DNA of 64,000 nucleotides from Streptomyces cathayae. Its GTDB lineage: Bacteria > Actinomycetota > Actinomycetes > Streptomycetales > Streptomycetaceae. Location: assembly GCF_029760955.1 (NCBI RefSeq), contig NZ_CP121682.1, positions 3,844,001-3,908,000 of the forward strand. The letters run 5' to 3'. The position numbers were made by a program, and so were the translations under genes. The notes beneath the pieces are model-generated. The model ran no database searches. It was not told the origin of the DNA and saw nothing but the letters and a program-made list of their open reading frames with translations. Positions 25,213-33,583 of the stretch are shown here, one piece after another (the first letter of the stretch is position 1; each line of letters begins with the position of its first letter).

Positions 25213-26181
25213 ATGGACTACTGCTCCACGTGTCGCCGGCATCTGAACGGCGCCCTGGTGTGCCCCGGATGCGGCGCCTACGCTCCCGACATCGCGCCGA
25301 GCGTCATGGGCGGGCGCACGGTTCCCGGCCCGTCGACGACGACCGCGCCCCCGGGCACGGAGGCCACCGGAGGCACCCGGGGCACGGAACGTGTCGACAC
25401 GGGTGCCGGTACGCTCCCCGACGCCGACCTCGCCTCCACCGACGCCGAAGCCGACGCCGAAGTCGACCCCGCGGCGGAGCCCGCATCCGCGTCCGCGTCC
25501 GCGATGTCCGCGCCCACGGGGCGGGCGGCACGGCGACGGCAGCTGGCGCGGTGGAAGAAGACCCAGCGCCGCGCCCTGGTCGCCACGGCGGTGGCGCTCG
25601 TCGGCGGTGGTCTCACCGTCGCCTCGATGGACCGGGGTTCCGGCGACCGCACCCAGGCCGCGACGGCACCCGAGGTCACCGGTATGGGCGGCGTAAAGGA
25701 GCCCGCGGGGCCCGCGGAGCAGTACGGCGACCCCGCGCCCGCGGCGACCCCGCCCGGCACGCACCGGCCCTCCCCGGACCGGCCCGCGCAGCCGGCCTCG
25801 GACGACGCCCCGGACCCGCGGTCGACCGGCACCGCGTCGGCACCCGGCACCACCTCGGACACCCGGCCGGACGGCGCCACCGGAGCGCCCACGACGGCAC
25901 CGCCCCCACCGCGGACCGCCTCGGGCGCGGAAGCCGGATCCGGATCCGGTTCCGTATCCGGTGCTGGTTCCGCCGAGGGCCCCGGTGCGGCGACCCGCCC
26001 GGCGAACCCGCCCGCGGAAGCCTCCGGCAGCGGCGGCGGGAACAGCGGGGACGGCAGAAACAAGGAGCCGATGGACCGGGGCGGCTCGCAGCCCGCCGCG
26101 CCGGACCCCTCGACGCCCCCGCCCGACTCACCGAGCACGCCCCGCTCCGAGCTGTGCCTGCTGGTGATCTGCCTCGGCTGA
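25213..26181 (+). CDS. Zinc-ribbon, single-pass membrane, Pro/Gly/Ser-rich protein (SCO2400-like)
   Basis: A 322-residue protein. The N-terminus holds a zinc ribbon (CSTCRRHLNGALVCPGCG, residues 4-21). An acidic linker follows, then a basic stretch (RRRQLARWKKTQRR near 105-118) and one transmembrane helix (ALVATAVALVGGGLTVAS near 119-136). The rest is a low-complexity Pro/Thr/Gly/Ser outer segment ending in the hydrophobic CLLVICLG. The build resembles Streptomyces SCO2400-family proteins, recalled rather than searched. The topology suggests a cytosolic zinc ribbon with an extracellular tail. Function unknown. Confidence 0.7.
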   Translation: MDYCSTCRRHLNGALVCPGCGAYAPDIAPSVMGGRTVPGPSTTTAPPGTEATGGTRGTERVDTGAGTLPDADLASTDAEADAEVDPAAEPASASASAMSAPTGRAARRRQLARWKKTQRRALVATAVALVGGGLTVASMDRGSGDRTQAATAPEVTGMGGVKEPAGPAEQYGDPAPAATPPGTHRPSPDRPAQPASDDAPDPRSTGTASAPGTTSDTRPDGATGAPTTAPPPPRTASGAEAGSGSGSVSGAGSAEGPGAATRPANPPAEASGSGGGNSGDGRNKEPMDRGGSQPAAPDPSTPPPDSPSTPRSELCLLVICLG

Positions 26182-26226
26182 CCGCCCCCGCACGTGTTCC
26201 GCGCCGTGCTGCGGAACAATCGGAAC

Positions 26227-26553
26227 ATGAGCATCGTCAAGATCAACGTACTCACGGTCCCGGAAGAGCAGCGGGAGACACTGGAGCAGCGGTTCGCCGC
26301 GCGGGCGGGCGCGGTGGAGGGCTCGGACGGCTTCGAGTGGTTCGAGCTGCTGCGCCCGGTGGAGGGCACCGACACCTATCTCGTCTACACCCGCTGGCGG
26401 TCCGAGGAGGACTTCCAGCGCTGGATGGAGGGCCGCGCCCAGACCGCGCACGGCGGTGAGGGCGCACAGGGCGACCGTCCGAAGCCCGCGGCCACGGGGG
26501 CGACCCTGTGGTCCTTCGAGGTGGTCCAGCAGACCGGCCCCCAGCAGGCCTGA
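26227..26553 (+). CDS. Antibiotic-biosynthesis monooxygenase (ABM) domain protein
   Basis: A 108-residue dimeric alpha-beta barrel protein. The ABM signature is IVKINVLTVPEEQRETLEQR at 3-22, GFEWFELLRP near 36-45 and YLVYTRWRSEEDFQRWM near 54-70. Members include cofactor-free monooxygenases and heme-degrading enzymes of the MhuD/IsdG type. Asn at position 7 is where heme-degrading relatives carry a key Asn, so heme turnover is possible but unproven. ATG 26227 follows GGAACAATCGGAAC. Confidence 0.8.
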   Translation: MSIVKINVLTVPEEQRETLEQRFAARAGAVEGSDGFEWFELLRPVEGTDTYLVYTRWRSEEDFQRWMEGRAQTAHGGEGAQGDRPKPAATGATLWSFEVVQQTGPQQA

Positions 26554-26658
26554 CCCACCCCCTACGGCGTCCCCGCGTTCACCCGAACCGCGCAGACGGC
26601 AGCCACCCGTCCGGCGGAGAAGCACACGAGCCGACGAGCGGGCGATCGGGCGATCCAC

Positions 26659-26692
26659 GGAAAGGGCCGGGCCGGATCAGCCGGCCCTTTCC
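26659..26692 (+). terminator. Terminator after ABM gene
   Basis: GGAAAGGGCCGG (26659-26670) pairs perfectly with CCGGCCCTTTCC (26681-26692) around a ten-base loop. Confidence 0.75.
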
Positions 26693-26742
26693 CTCCCGGG
26701 GAGCGGAAACACGTACGGGAGCCCGGAGCCCGGAAAAACGGA

Positions 26743-26776
26743 GCAGGGGCCCCGCACCGATGTGCGGGGCCCCTGC
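26743..26776 (-). terminator. Strong terminator of second cold-shock gene
   Basis: A perfect 15-base stem (GCAGGGGCCCCGCAC, 26743-26757, with 26762-26776) closes on the loop CGAT, just downstream of the minus-strand cold-shock gene. Confidence 0.88.
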
Positions 26777-26807
26777 TGAAATCCCTGTGTACTCGCGTAC
26801 GTACGGG

Positions 26808-27011
26808 TCAGGCGGGAACGATGTTCTCGGCCTGCGGGCCCTTCTGGCCCTGCGTGACGTCGAAGGTCACCTTCTGGCCTTCCTGGAGCTCACGGAAGCC
26901 CGAGGTGGCGATGTTCGAGTAGTGGGCGAAGACGTCGGCGCCGCCGCCGTCCTGCTCGATGAAGCCGAAGCCCTTTTCCGAGTTGAACCACTTCACCGTA
27001 CCGGTGGCCAT
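26808..27011 (-). CDS. Cold-shock protein, CspA-like (second copy)
   Basis: A 67-residue cold-shock domain with RNP1 KGFGFIEQ and RNP2 VFAHYSNI. It is 64/67 identical to the plus-strand copy at 18671-18874 (Thr3, Ser11, Ala25 here). It is expected to be an RNA chaperone. The start ATG follows AGGAGATTTGATAT on the minus strand. A 240-base leader separates it from the MerR-type gene; the strong downstream hairpin suggests a monocistronic, abundant transcript. Confidence 0.95.
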   Translation of the reverse strand: MATGTVKWFNSEKGFGFIEQDGGGADVFAHYSNIATSGFRELQEGQKVTFDVTQGQKGPQAENIVPA

Positions 27012-27252
27012 ATCAAATCTCCTGAGACAGTGCTGGGAAAACGCACTTTACGAATTCCCTCATCGTCGCGATGATCACCTGCCCGGAGAACCGGTAGCAA
27101 ACTGGCAACCACAACTGCAACTGACGTCAGCCTAGCATGGACCATATCGACGGCAAGCGAGGAAAATCACCGAGAAATAATGCCGGCAACACGTTTAGGG
27201 AAATAGATTTCCGTGACGGACACTGGATTTCTGGTCCGGCGGGAACAGATTT
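27012..27252. promoter_or_regulatory. Leader/promoter region of second cold-shock gene
   Basis: No gene was seen. It is unusually AT-rich for this genome (for example the segment around 27160-27250), as expected of a strong promoter and cold-shock leader. Specific -35/-10 boxes were not assigned. Confidence 0.4.
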
Positions 27253-27633
27253 TCAGTGGTGCTGGTGCACGGCGGTGTCCGCGTCCCGTCGGCGCAGCTC
27301 CTCGTTGAGCCGCTCGACCTGCTCCAGCCGCTCCTCCAGGCCGATGATGCGGCACGCGGCGTCGACCGGAGTCCCCTGGTCGACGAGCTCGCGGGCCCTG
27401 GCGGCGAGCTTCAGCTGGTGGCGCGAGTAGCGGCGGTGGCCGCCCTCCGAGCGCGTCGGGGTGATCAGTTCCGCCTCGCCCAGGGCGCGGAGGAAGGCGG
27501 GTGTCGCTCCGACCAGTTCGGCGGCCCTGCCCATGGTGTAGGCCGGGAAGTGGTCGTCGTCGAGCCGGTCGGCGACGGGCGGCCGGGCGTCGTCCGGCCG
27601 CCCGTCGGCATACGGCTGCCTCTCCGGGGGCAT
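27253..27633 (-). CDS. MerR-family transcriptional regulator
   Basis: About 126 residues with an N-terminal winged HTH of the MerR type (YTMGRAAELVGATPAFLRAL, then LGEAELITPTRSEGGHRRYS) and a C-terminal coiled coil (LEERLEQVERLNEELRRRD) for dimerisation. No cysteine-rich metal site is present, so an organic or protein signal is likely. ATG 27633 is preferred because AGAAAGG lies just upstream; an in-frame GTG at 27663 would add ten residues. It ends in a His-Gln-His-His tail. Genes of this build are often heat-shock HspR-like or developmental; the target is unknown. Confidence 0.82.
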   Translation of the reverse strand: MPPERQPYADGRPDDARPPVADRLDDDHFPAYTMGRAAELVGATPAFLRALGEAELITPTRSEGGHRRYSRHQLKLAARARELVDQGTPVDAACRIIGLEERLEQVERLNEELRRRDADTAVHQHH

Positions 27634-27811
27634 GCGCACCTTTCTGCGGACCGCAGGGGACACGGACCGCTACGGGGACGGGTTCCCCACACCGGAACTC
27701 TAATCGCCTCGGCGGAAAAACTGCCACGGCGCACACAGATATCCGCGCCTGCCCCTGCTTCCGCTCGCGGAGGGGGAACGGACACGGATCCCCCTCTCGC
27801 GAGGGGGTCGC

Positions 27812-28183
27812 TCAGACGTGCCCGGGACCTCCACTGCCGAAGCCGCCGCTGGAACCGGGCAGCCAGCGCCGCCGCTGCTGGTCCTTCCCCGTTCTGGTCG
27901 CGGCGTGACGGAGCTGGTAGGGCATGAGCCGTTCGCCGTCCCTGGACACCTTCGCGATCTCGTCCGGCTCCCGCATCTCCCGCATCTCGTGGACCGCACC
28001 GGTCTCCGGCAGCTTCGGCTGGTCCTCGGGGGCGGGGCGGGGCTCCTCCTGATCCATGACCTTCATGCCGACACGTACGGCCCAGACCAGCGCGCCGGCT
28101 ATCACCAGCCCGCCGACGAAGGCCGCGAGCAGACTCAGCACTTGCTGGCTCGCGGCCAGCAGTTCATACGATGCCGTGTTCAT
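27812..28183 (-). CDS. DUF6479-type membrane-anchored protein
   Basis: A 123-residue protein with a single N-terminal transmembrane helix (VLSLLAAFVGGLVIAGALVWAV, about 15-36). A charged cytosolic domain follows with the repeat HEMREMREPDEI and a LMPYQLRH motif. The layout matches the Streptomyces DUF6479 family, recalled rather than searched. ATG 28183 is chosen since the helix follows directly. Function unknown; it converges with nothing and is flanked by noncoding sequence. Confidence 0.72.
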   Translation of the reverse strand: MNTASYELLAASQQVLSLLAAFVGGLVIAGALVWAVRVGMKVMDQEEPRPAPEDQPKLPETGAVHEMREMREPDEIAKVSRDGERLMPYQLRHAATRTGKDQQRRRWLPGSSGGFGSGGPGHV

Positions 28184-28484
28184 GGTCCGATTATGGACGA
28201 GAAAGTGAGATAAAGCACTCGAATGCCCCACTTGTCCGTTCAGGGGCCCCGGCGGGCGTCCACGCTCATTCGGCCGCTCCGGCAGGCGGCGGCCTCCGCG
28301 CCATGACAAGTTACCGACGGAGGGAAGGCCGGAACGGGCCGTCGCGTCCCCACGTGTGCAGCTCGGGGCCCACCCCCGGCCTTCCCCCCTCACCCCGCCC
28401 CGTCCCGCAGACACATCGACGGGACCGGCGGCGCCGGCGCCTTCCCAGAGCAACGGCTTCCGGAGAGCCGGCCCGGCTCTCCGG
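28184..28484. other. Intergenic region between DUF6479-type gene and P450
   Basis: About 300 bases without a gene. It must contain the promoter of the minus-strand DUF6479-type gene and the 3' end of the P450 transcript. No clear hairpin or operator was seen. Confidence 0.35.
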
Positions 28485-29708
28485 TCAGCCCAGGCGCAGC
28501 GGTAGTTCCCTCAGGCCGCGCAGCAGGGTGCTCGTTCGCCAGGTGAGGGTCGTCGGGTCGGTGGCGAAGGCGAGGGAGGGGTAGCGGTCGAGGAGGAGGC
28601 GGAGGGCGATCACTGCCTCCGCGCGGGCCAGAGGGGCGCCGAGGCAGTGATGGAGGCCGTGGCCGAAGCCCAGGTGGCCCCGGGGGCGGCGGGTGATGTC
28701 GAAACGGTCGGGGTCCGGGAAGGCCAGCGGGTCACGGGAGGCCGCCGCCAGCGACACCAGCACCGCGTCTCCCGCGTCGACGCGGGTGCCGGCCAGGTCC
28801 AGCCCTTCGGCCGCGAAGCGGAACGCGCCCGCGTGGACGGGAGAGTTGTAGCGCAGCGACTCCTCGATCGTCCCGTCGACGAGTGACGGGTCGGCGCGGA
28901 GCCGGGCGAGCTGGTCCGGGTGGGCCAGCAGGCTGTGCAGGGTCGCCGAGATCAGGTTGACCGTCGTCTCATGACCGGCGACGAGGAGGAGGAAGGCCGT
29001 TCCGAGCAGTTCCTCCGGAGTGAGGCCGCCGGCTGTGGATCCGGGTTCGGGGGCGGGGCCCGCACTCGCGTCGTCGGTCGCCGTGGCCAGGGCCGCGAGC
29101 AGGGAGCCGTCCGGGGTCCGGGCCTTCTCGGCGGTCAGGTCGGTGAGGTAGCCGGCCAGGGCGCCCGCCGAAGCGGCGGCGTCCTCCTCACCGGTGGGCA
29201 TGACCAGCTCGTTCGACCAGGTGTGGAAGGCCGTGCGATCCGCCGCGGGCACGCCCAGCACCTCACAGATCACCGTGACGGGCAGCGGCAGTGCGTAACC
29301 GCCCACCAGGTCGGCGGTGCCCTGCCCGGGCAGTTCCGCGAGCAGTTCCCGCGCGATGTCCTCGATGCGCGGACGCAGCCCGGCGATCCGTCCCGGTGCG
29401 AAGTGGCCCGCCACCAGTCGCCGCAGGCGCGTGTGCTGCGGTGGGTCGCTCTGGAGCATGTTGCGGCCGATGGCGTGACCGCCGTCGGTCCCCCAGGTCG
29501 CGGAGTGCCGGATGTCGTTGCGCAGCCGGGGGTCGGTCAGCGCACGGCGGACCGCCTCGTGCGTGACCACCAGCCAGCTGTCCCCGCTGCCGGGGACGTG
29601 GACGCGGTGCACAGGGCCCTTGGCGCGCAGCGCCGCGTGGACGGCGTACGGGTCGGCCGCCGGGTCGAGGTCCTCGGGGACCGGTTCCTTCGGGGTGGGC
29701 GCTCGCAT
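28485..29708 (-). CDS. Cytochrome P450
   Basis: A 407-residue soluble bacterial class I P450. The oxygen-binding I-helix AGHETTVN is near 244, the K-helix ExxR is in EESLRYN near 285 and the heme-binding loop FGHGLHHCLGAPLAR is near 352 with the Cys ligand. The substrate-pocket region is not diagnostic. It needs a ferredoxin and reductase, none of which is adjacent. ATG 29708 follows AAAGGACGGTGGC on the minus strand; 36 more upstream codons are open but lack codon bias. The patatin gene lies 64 bases upstream in the same direction. Confidence 0.92.
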   Translation of the reverse strand: MRAPTPKEPVPEDLDPAADPYAVHAALRAKGPVHRVHVPGSGDSWLVVTHEAVRRALTDPRLRNDIRHSATWGTDGGHAIGRNMLQSDPPQHTRLRRLVAGHFAPGRIAGLRPRIEDIARELLAELPGQGTADLVGGYALPLPVTVICEVLGVPAADRTAFHTWSNELVMPTGEEDAAASAGALAGYLTDLTAEKARTPDGSLLAALATATDDASAGPAPEPGSTAGGLTPEELLGTAFLLLVAGHETTVNLISATLHSLLAHPDQLARLRADPSLVDGTIEESLRYNSPVHAGAFRFAAEGLDLAGTRVDAGDAVLVSLAAASRDPLAFPDPDRFDITRRPRGHLGFGHGLHHCLGAPLARAEAVIALRLLLDRYPSLAFATDPTTLTWRTSTLLRGLRELPLRLG

Positions 29709-29772
29709 GCCACCGTCCTTTCCCTGTCTGCTCCGTGTCTGCGGTGTCGTACCTCGGTCCACCGGGCTCACC

Positions 29773-30618
29773 TCACCGACCGGGCCATACGTCGGCCGTC
29801 GCGTCCGCCACGGCAACCCCCTGGGCGCGTCCCGCGCGGGCGGCGGCCGGGCGACGGACGTCGGCCGTCATGTCACGGCCCATGGCGCGGCGGGCCGCGG
29901 CGTTCGGCGTGACGAGGGTGACCTCGGTGCCCTCGGCCCTGAGAGCGGCCGCCTGCCGCCGGGCGTCGGGATGCGGGCCGACGGCCGAGGGAATCGGCGT
30001 GAGGGCCAGCACCCGCTCGTCACCGCGGGCCAGTTGGAGGTTGCCGGTGGAACGGGTGCCGCCGTCGATCCAGCGCCGTCCGGCAGCCGTGATCGGCGGC
30101 CACACCACCGGCACCGCACAGCCGGCGGCGACCGCCTCAAGGAGCGTGAGCCCGGAGTCGGCGTCGAAAGCGTGCACCTCTCCGGTCACGGCATCGACCG
30201 CGGTGATCCGCAGCCTCCCTCCGGCCGGCCAGTCGACGGCGCCCCGCAGCAGGGGGCGCAGGGCGTCGAACACCTCGGACTCGGGGCCGGTGCGCGCGGC
30301 GAGGGCGGTCCGTCCCAGACGCCGTACCGAACGGTCGGGGTCGCGGGAGCCGAGCGCGGCCCAGAGAAAGCGGAGCGTCGTGGGCAGGCCGGAGCCGATG
30401 TCGATCCGGTCGGCGCCGGTGAGCTGACGCTCGTACATCTCGGCCGGCGGCTCTCCCCCGAGCAGCCGGGAGCCGAAGATCGCGCCGGCCGAGGTGCCGA
30501 TGACGACGTCCGCCCGGTCCAGGTCGATTCCGGCTTCCGCGAGACCGGCGAGCACCCCGGTCAGCCAGGCTCCGCCGACCGGGCCCCCGCCCCCGAGCAC
30601 CAGCGCGGTTCCGCCCAT
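29773..30618 (-). CDS. Patatin-like phospholipase (RssA-like)
   Basis: A 281-residue lipolytic acyl hydrolase. The oxyanion-hole loop GGGGPVGGAW is at 9-18, the nucleophile Ser in VIGTSAGAIFG near 41-51, and the catalytic Asp in WIDGGTRS near 187. It is expected to hydrolyse phospholipids or fatty-acyl esters in the cytosol. It is divergent from the TetR-family gene at 30738 and two operator-like palindromes fill the space between them. The regulator probably controls both. Confidence 0.88.
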   Translation of the reverse strand: MGGTALVLGGGGPVGGAWLTGVLAGLAEAGIDLDRADVVIGTSAGAIFGSRLLGGEPPAEMYERQLTGADRIDIGSGLPTTLRFLWAALGSRDPDRSVRRLGRTALAARTGPESEVFDALRPLLRGAVDWPAGGRLRITAVDAVTGEVHAFDADSGLTLLEAVAAGCAVPVVWPPITAAGRRWIDGGTRSTGNLQLARGDERVLALTPIPSAVGPHPDARRQAAALRAEGTEVTLVTPNAAARRAMGRDMTADVRRPAAARAGRAQGVAVADATADVWPGR

Positions 30619-30650
30619 CAGGTGTCCCTTCCGACGCTTCGAAGCAGCCT

Positions 30651-30672
30651 AAACGGGGAGTACTCCCCGTTT
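30651..30672. promoter_or_regulatory. Operator 1: perfect 22-bp palindrome (TetR-type)
   Basis: AAACGGGGAGTACTCCCCGT plus TT reads identically on both strands. It lies between the divergent patatin and TetR genes, 33 bases upstream of the patatin start. The core GGGGAGnnCTCCCC recurs in operator 2. Confidence 0.8.
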
Positions 30673-30695
30673 ACTGTCCCGACGATAACATCCTC

Positions 30696-30715
30696 ACCGG
30701 GGAGCACTCCCCGGT
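30696..30715. promoter_or_regulatory. Operator 2: 20-bp near-perfect palindrome (TetR-type)
   Basis: ACCGGGGAGCACTCCCCGGT shares the GGGGAGnnCTCCCC core with operator 1, with centres 44 bases apart. It lies 22 bases before the TetR start, so autoregulation is likely. Confidence 0.78.
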
Positions 30716-30737
30716 TCACGCGGAGACGGAGGGACGG

Positions 30738-31457
30738 ATGGACGGAGGGACGGACAGAAGCGTCGGCCAGGACTCCACGGCCCCGGAGTCGCAGCCCGCG
30801 CCCCGGCAGCGGCGCGACGCCCGGCGCAACCGGGACCGGTTGGTGGCGGCGGCCCGCGAGGTGTTCGCCGAGCAGGGGCTCGACGCGCCGCTCGACGTGA
30901 TCGCCCGCCGGGCAGGCGTCGGCAACGCGACGCTCTACCGGCACTTCCCCGCCCGCGCGGCACTCGTCGACGCCGTCTTCCGCGACCAGTTGACGGACAC
31001 GATGGCGGCAGGCGAGCGGGCCCGGACCGCCCCCGACGCCTGGACGGGTCTGCACGACTACCTCGACGTCGTCTTCGGCACCCTGGCCGCCGACCGCGGC
31101 ACCAACGACCTCATGACCACCCACCTGCCGGACGTCGAGTCCCTGCGGTCCGTGCACGCCCACAACCGCCGGACGGTGGAACTGCTGCTCGACCGGGGCC
31201 GGGAGGAGGGCACCGTGCGTCCCGACGTCACCACGGAGGACGTCCTGTTCGCCCTCGCCGCCCTGGGACGCGCCGTGCCGCCCCTCACCACGGCCGCCGG
31301 CCCCGACGCCTGGCGCCGCCCCCTCGCCCTGTTCCTCGACGGCCTGCGCACCGCCCCGGCGTCACCGCTGCCGGGTCGCGCCCTCACCGGTGCCGAACTC
31401 GGTGACGTGCTTCAGGAGATGGGTCCGCACCGGCCACGGGCCGGGGGAGCCGGGTGA
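30738..31457 (+). CDS. TetR/AcrR-family transcriptional regulator
   Basis: A 239-residue regulator. The N-terminal HTH (AREVFAEQGLDAPLDVIARR then VGNATLYRHFPARAALVDAV) spans about 35-85. The C-terminal ligand-binding domain contains a DYLDVVFGTLAADRG segment; it resembles the SbtR/TetR_C_25 type. The divergent patatin gene and the two palindromes suggest repression relieved by a lipid or drug ligand (inference). The ATG at 30738 follows ACGGAGGGACGG. It converges with the GH13 gene, stop to stop, with 27 bases between. Confidence 0.9.
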   Translation: MDGGTDRSVGQDSTAPESQPAPRQRRDARRNRDRLVAAAREVFAEQGLDAPLDVIARRAGVGNATLYRHFPARAALVDAVFRDQLTDTMAAGERARTAPDAWTGLHDYLDVVFGTLAADRGTNDLMTTHLPDVESLRSVHAHNRRTVELLLDRGREEGTVRPDVTTEDVLFALAALGRAVPPLTTAAGPDAWRRPLALFLDGLRTAPASPLPGRALTGAELGDVLQEMGPHRPRAGGAG

Positions 31458-31484
31458 GCACCCCCGGCCGGGGCGGGGGCGGGG

Positions 31485-33278
31485 TCAGGCGGCGGGGTGA
31501 GGGCTCGGGGTGGGGGGTGTTTCGGGGAGCAGCCATGCCGTGGTGTCCGGGTGCAGGCTGCCGTCGGTCAGGGGTGCGCTGGACAGCAGGACCTCGCCCG
31601 CGGGGAGGGGGACCGGGTCGGGGGACAGGTTGGCCACGCAGCGCCAGCCGTCGTTGCGGTCGAACCGCAGCACCCCGGCGGGGGTGTCCTCCGCCCAGGT
31701 CAGCGTCTCGCCCTCCTGGAGCTTGCGGCGCAGGCGCAGGGCCGCGCGGTACAGCTCCAGGGTCGAGCCCGGCACCCCCTCCCGCGCCTGCACCCCGTCC
31801 TGCGCCTCGACGGCGTACGCGCCGAAGTCCGGCGGCTGCGGCAACCAGGCGCCACCCGGGCCGAACCCGTACGACGGTCCGGTCCTCGTCCAGGGCAGCG
31901 GTACCCGGCAGCCGTCGCGGCCCTTGCGGACGTGGCCGGTCTGCTCCCAGACCGGGTCCTGGAGGACCTCGGTGGGCAGGTCGGCCACCTCGGGCAGGCC
32001 GAGTTCCTCGCCCTGGTAGACATAGGCCGAGCCGGGCAGCGCCAGCATCAGCAGGGTCGCCGCGTGGGCCCGGCGCAGCCCGGCGGCGGTGTCGACGGCC
32101 GGGGCGTGTCCGCCGGACAGCAGCCAGGCGTCGTCGTCCGTGCCCGGCGGCAGCATCAGGCGCGAGGCGTGGCGTACGACGTCGTGGTTGGAGAGCACCC
32201 AGGTCGCCGGGGCGCCGGCCGCACGGGCGGTCGCCAGCGAGTCGGTGATGACCCGGCGGAGCGCCTCCGCGTCCCAGGGGGCCTGCAGGTACTCGAAGTT
32301 GAAGGCCTGGCCCAGTTCGTCCGGCCGGGCGTACAGGGCGCGCCGGGCGCCGGGGACCCAGGCCTCCGCGACGGCCGTGCGGGGCGGGGAGTAGGCGTCG
32401 AGGATCTTGCGCCAGTCGCGGTAGATCTCGTGCACCTCGTCCCGGTCGTAGAACGGGTGGGTGCCGGGCGGGAACTCGGCGAGGGCGGCCTCGCCGGCCG
32501 GTCCAAAGGCTCCGAGGTCGCGCAGCGGCTCGCTCAGGTCCTTGGCGAGGGCGTGCGCGACGTCGACGCGGAAGCCGTCCACGCCCCGGTCGGCCCAGAA
32601 CCGCAGGGTGGTGCGGAAGTCGGCGCGGACGTCCTCGTTCGCCCAGTTCAGGTCGGGCTGTTCGGCGGCGAAGAGGTGCAGGTACCACTGCCCGTCGGAC
32701 ACCCGCCGCCAGGCGCTGCCACCGAAGACGGACTGCCAGTCGGTGGGCGGGAGTTCACCCCGCGGGCCACGCCCGTCGCGGAAGACGTAGCGCTCGCGGG
32801 CCGGGGAGCCGGGACCGGCGCGCAGCGCCTCCTGGAACCAGACGTGCCGGTGGGAGGTGTGGTTGGGGACGATGTCGACGATCACCTTGAGGCCCAGGCG
32901 GTGTGCCTCGGCGACCAGCGCGCCGAAGTCGTCGAGGGTGCCGAGGCGCGGGTCGACGTCCCGCGGGTCGGCGACGTCGTAGCCGCCGTCGGCGAGTTCG
33001 GAGGGGTAGAACGGGCTCAGCCAGAGGGCGTCCACGCCCAGGGCGGCGAGGTGGGTGAGGCGCCGGGTGACGCCGCGCAGGTCGCCCAGGCCGTCGCCGT
33101 CGGCGTCGGCGAAGCTGCGGGGATAGACCTGGTAGACGACGGACTGCCGCCACCAGTCGGGGTTGCGCGAGGAGAGGTCGGGCGCGGAGAGGTCGGGCGC
33201 GGAGAGGTCGGGCGCGGCGCCGGACGGAACGCCCGGGGCGGGGGCCGGCGGGGCGGGCGGATCGGTGTGGTCGGTCAC
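31485..33278 (-). CDS. GH13 alpha-glucosidase / alpha-amylase family protein
   Basis: A 597-residue cytoplasmic GH13 enzyme of the oligo-1,6-glucosidase/alpha-glucosidase type. Conserved regions are DIVPNHTS near 130, the nucleophile Asp in GFRVDVAHAL near 236, the acid/base Glu in AVAEAWVP near 302 and the third Asp in SNHDVVRH near 361; the AglA-like YQVYPRSFADADGDGLGDL (near 49) also fits. It liberates glucose from malto-oligosaccharides or sucrose-type sugars. The GTG start follows GGAGGAGACCGC. Residues 23-37 carry three APDLS repeats from a 15-bp tandem repeat. Confidence 0.9.
   Translation of the reverse strand: MTDHTDPPAPPAPAPGVPSGAAPDLSAPDLSAPDLSSRNPDWWRQSVVYQVYPRSFADADGDGLGDLRGVTRRLTHLAALGVDALWLSPFYPSELADGGYDVADPRDVDPRLGTLDDFGALVAEAHRLGLKVIVDIVPNHTSHRHVWFQEALRAGPGSPARERYVFRDGRGPRGELPPTDWQSVFGGSAWRRVSDGQWYLHLFAAEQPDLNWANEDVRADFRTTLRFWADRGVDGFRVDVAHALAKDLSEPLRDLGAFGPAGEAALAEFPPGTHPFYDRDEVHEIYRDWRKILDAYSPPRTAVAEAWVPGARRALYARPDELGQAFNFEYLQAPWDAEALRRVITDSLATARAAGAPATWVLSNHDVVRHASRLMLPPGTDDDAWLLSGGHAPAVDTAAGLRRAHAATLLMLALPGSAYVYQGEELGLPEVADLPTEVLQDPVWEQTGHVRKGRDGCRVPLPWTRTGPSYGFGPGGAWLPQPPDFGAYAVEAQDGVQAREGVPGSTLELYRAALRLRRKLQEGETLTWAEDTPAGVLRFDRNDGWRCVANLSPDPVPLPAGEVLLSSAPLTDGSLHPDTTAWLLPETPPTPSPHPAA
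33173..33217 (-). repeat. Three-copy 15-bp tandem repeat in GH13 gene
   Basis: The unit GGTCGGGCGCGGAGA (plus strand) repeats three times in frame and encodes APDLS repeats ahead of the catalytic barrel. The repeat is exact, so it is recent. Confidence 0.75.
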
Positions 33279-33583
33279 GCGGTCTCCTCCGGGTGGACGC
33301 GGATGACTGCATGAATCTGTCTAGAACGCCGCAAACATGAACACAGGGGCGGAGCGGAGGCATTCCCTCCTTGTGTGACGGGGACGTGAAGAATGCACAA
33401 CTTCCCTTGCTTCGCCGCAGGTTGACAGGGTGATGCGACACGGCCACCATGAAGGCGCACTGAGGCACATGTGACCAATGAGCCTCGTGTTCCTTCGACC
33501 ACTCATGCCCGGGACGGCCGGCCGCCGCGTGCTGCCCTGCCGCCCTGCCCCGGTCTCCGGCCCACGCCAAGAATGGGATCCGC
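33279..33583. promoter_or_regulatory. Divergent region between GH13 and LAETG genes
   Basis: About 305 bases without a gene. It is less GC-rich than the genes and should hold both promoters. Near 33391-33420 there is a TGCACAACTTCCCTTGCTTCG-type segment of the kind seen near sugar-regulated promoters, but no clean operator could be shown. Confidence 0.4.
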
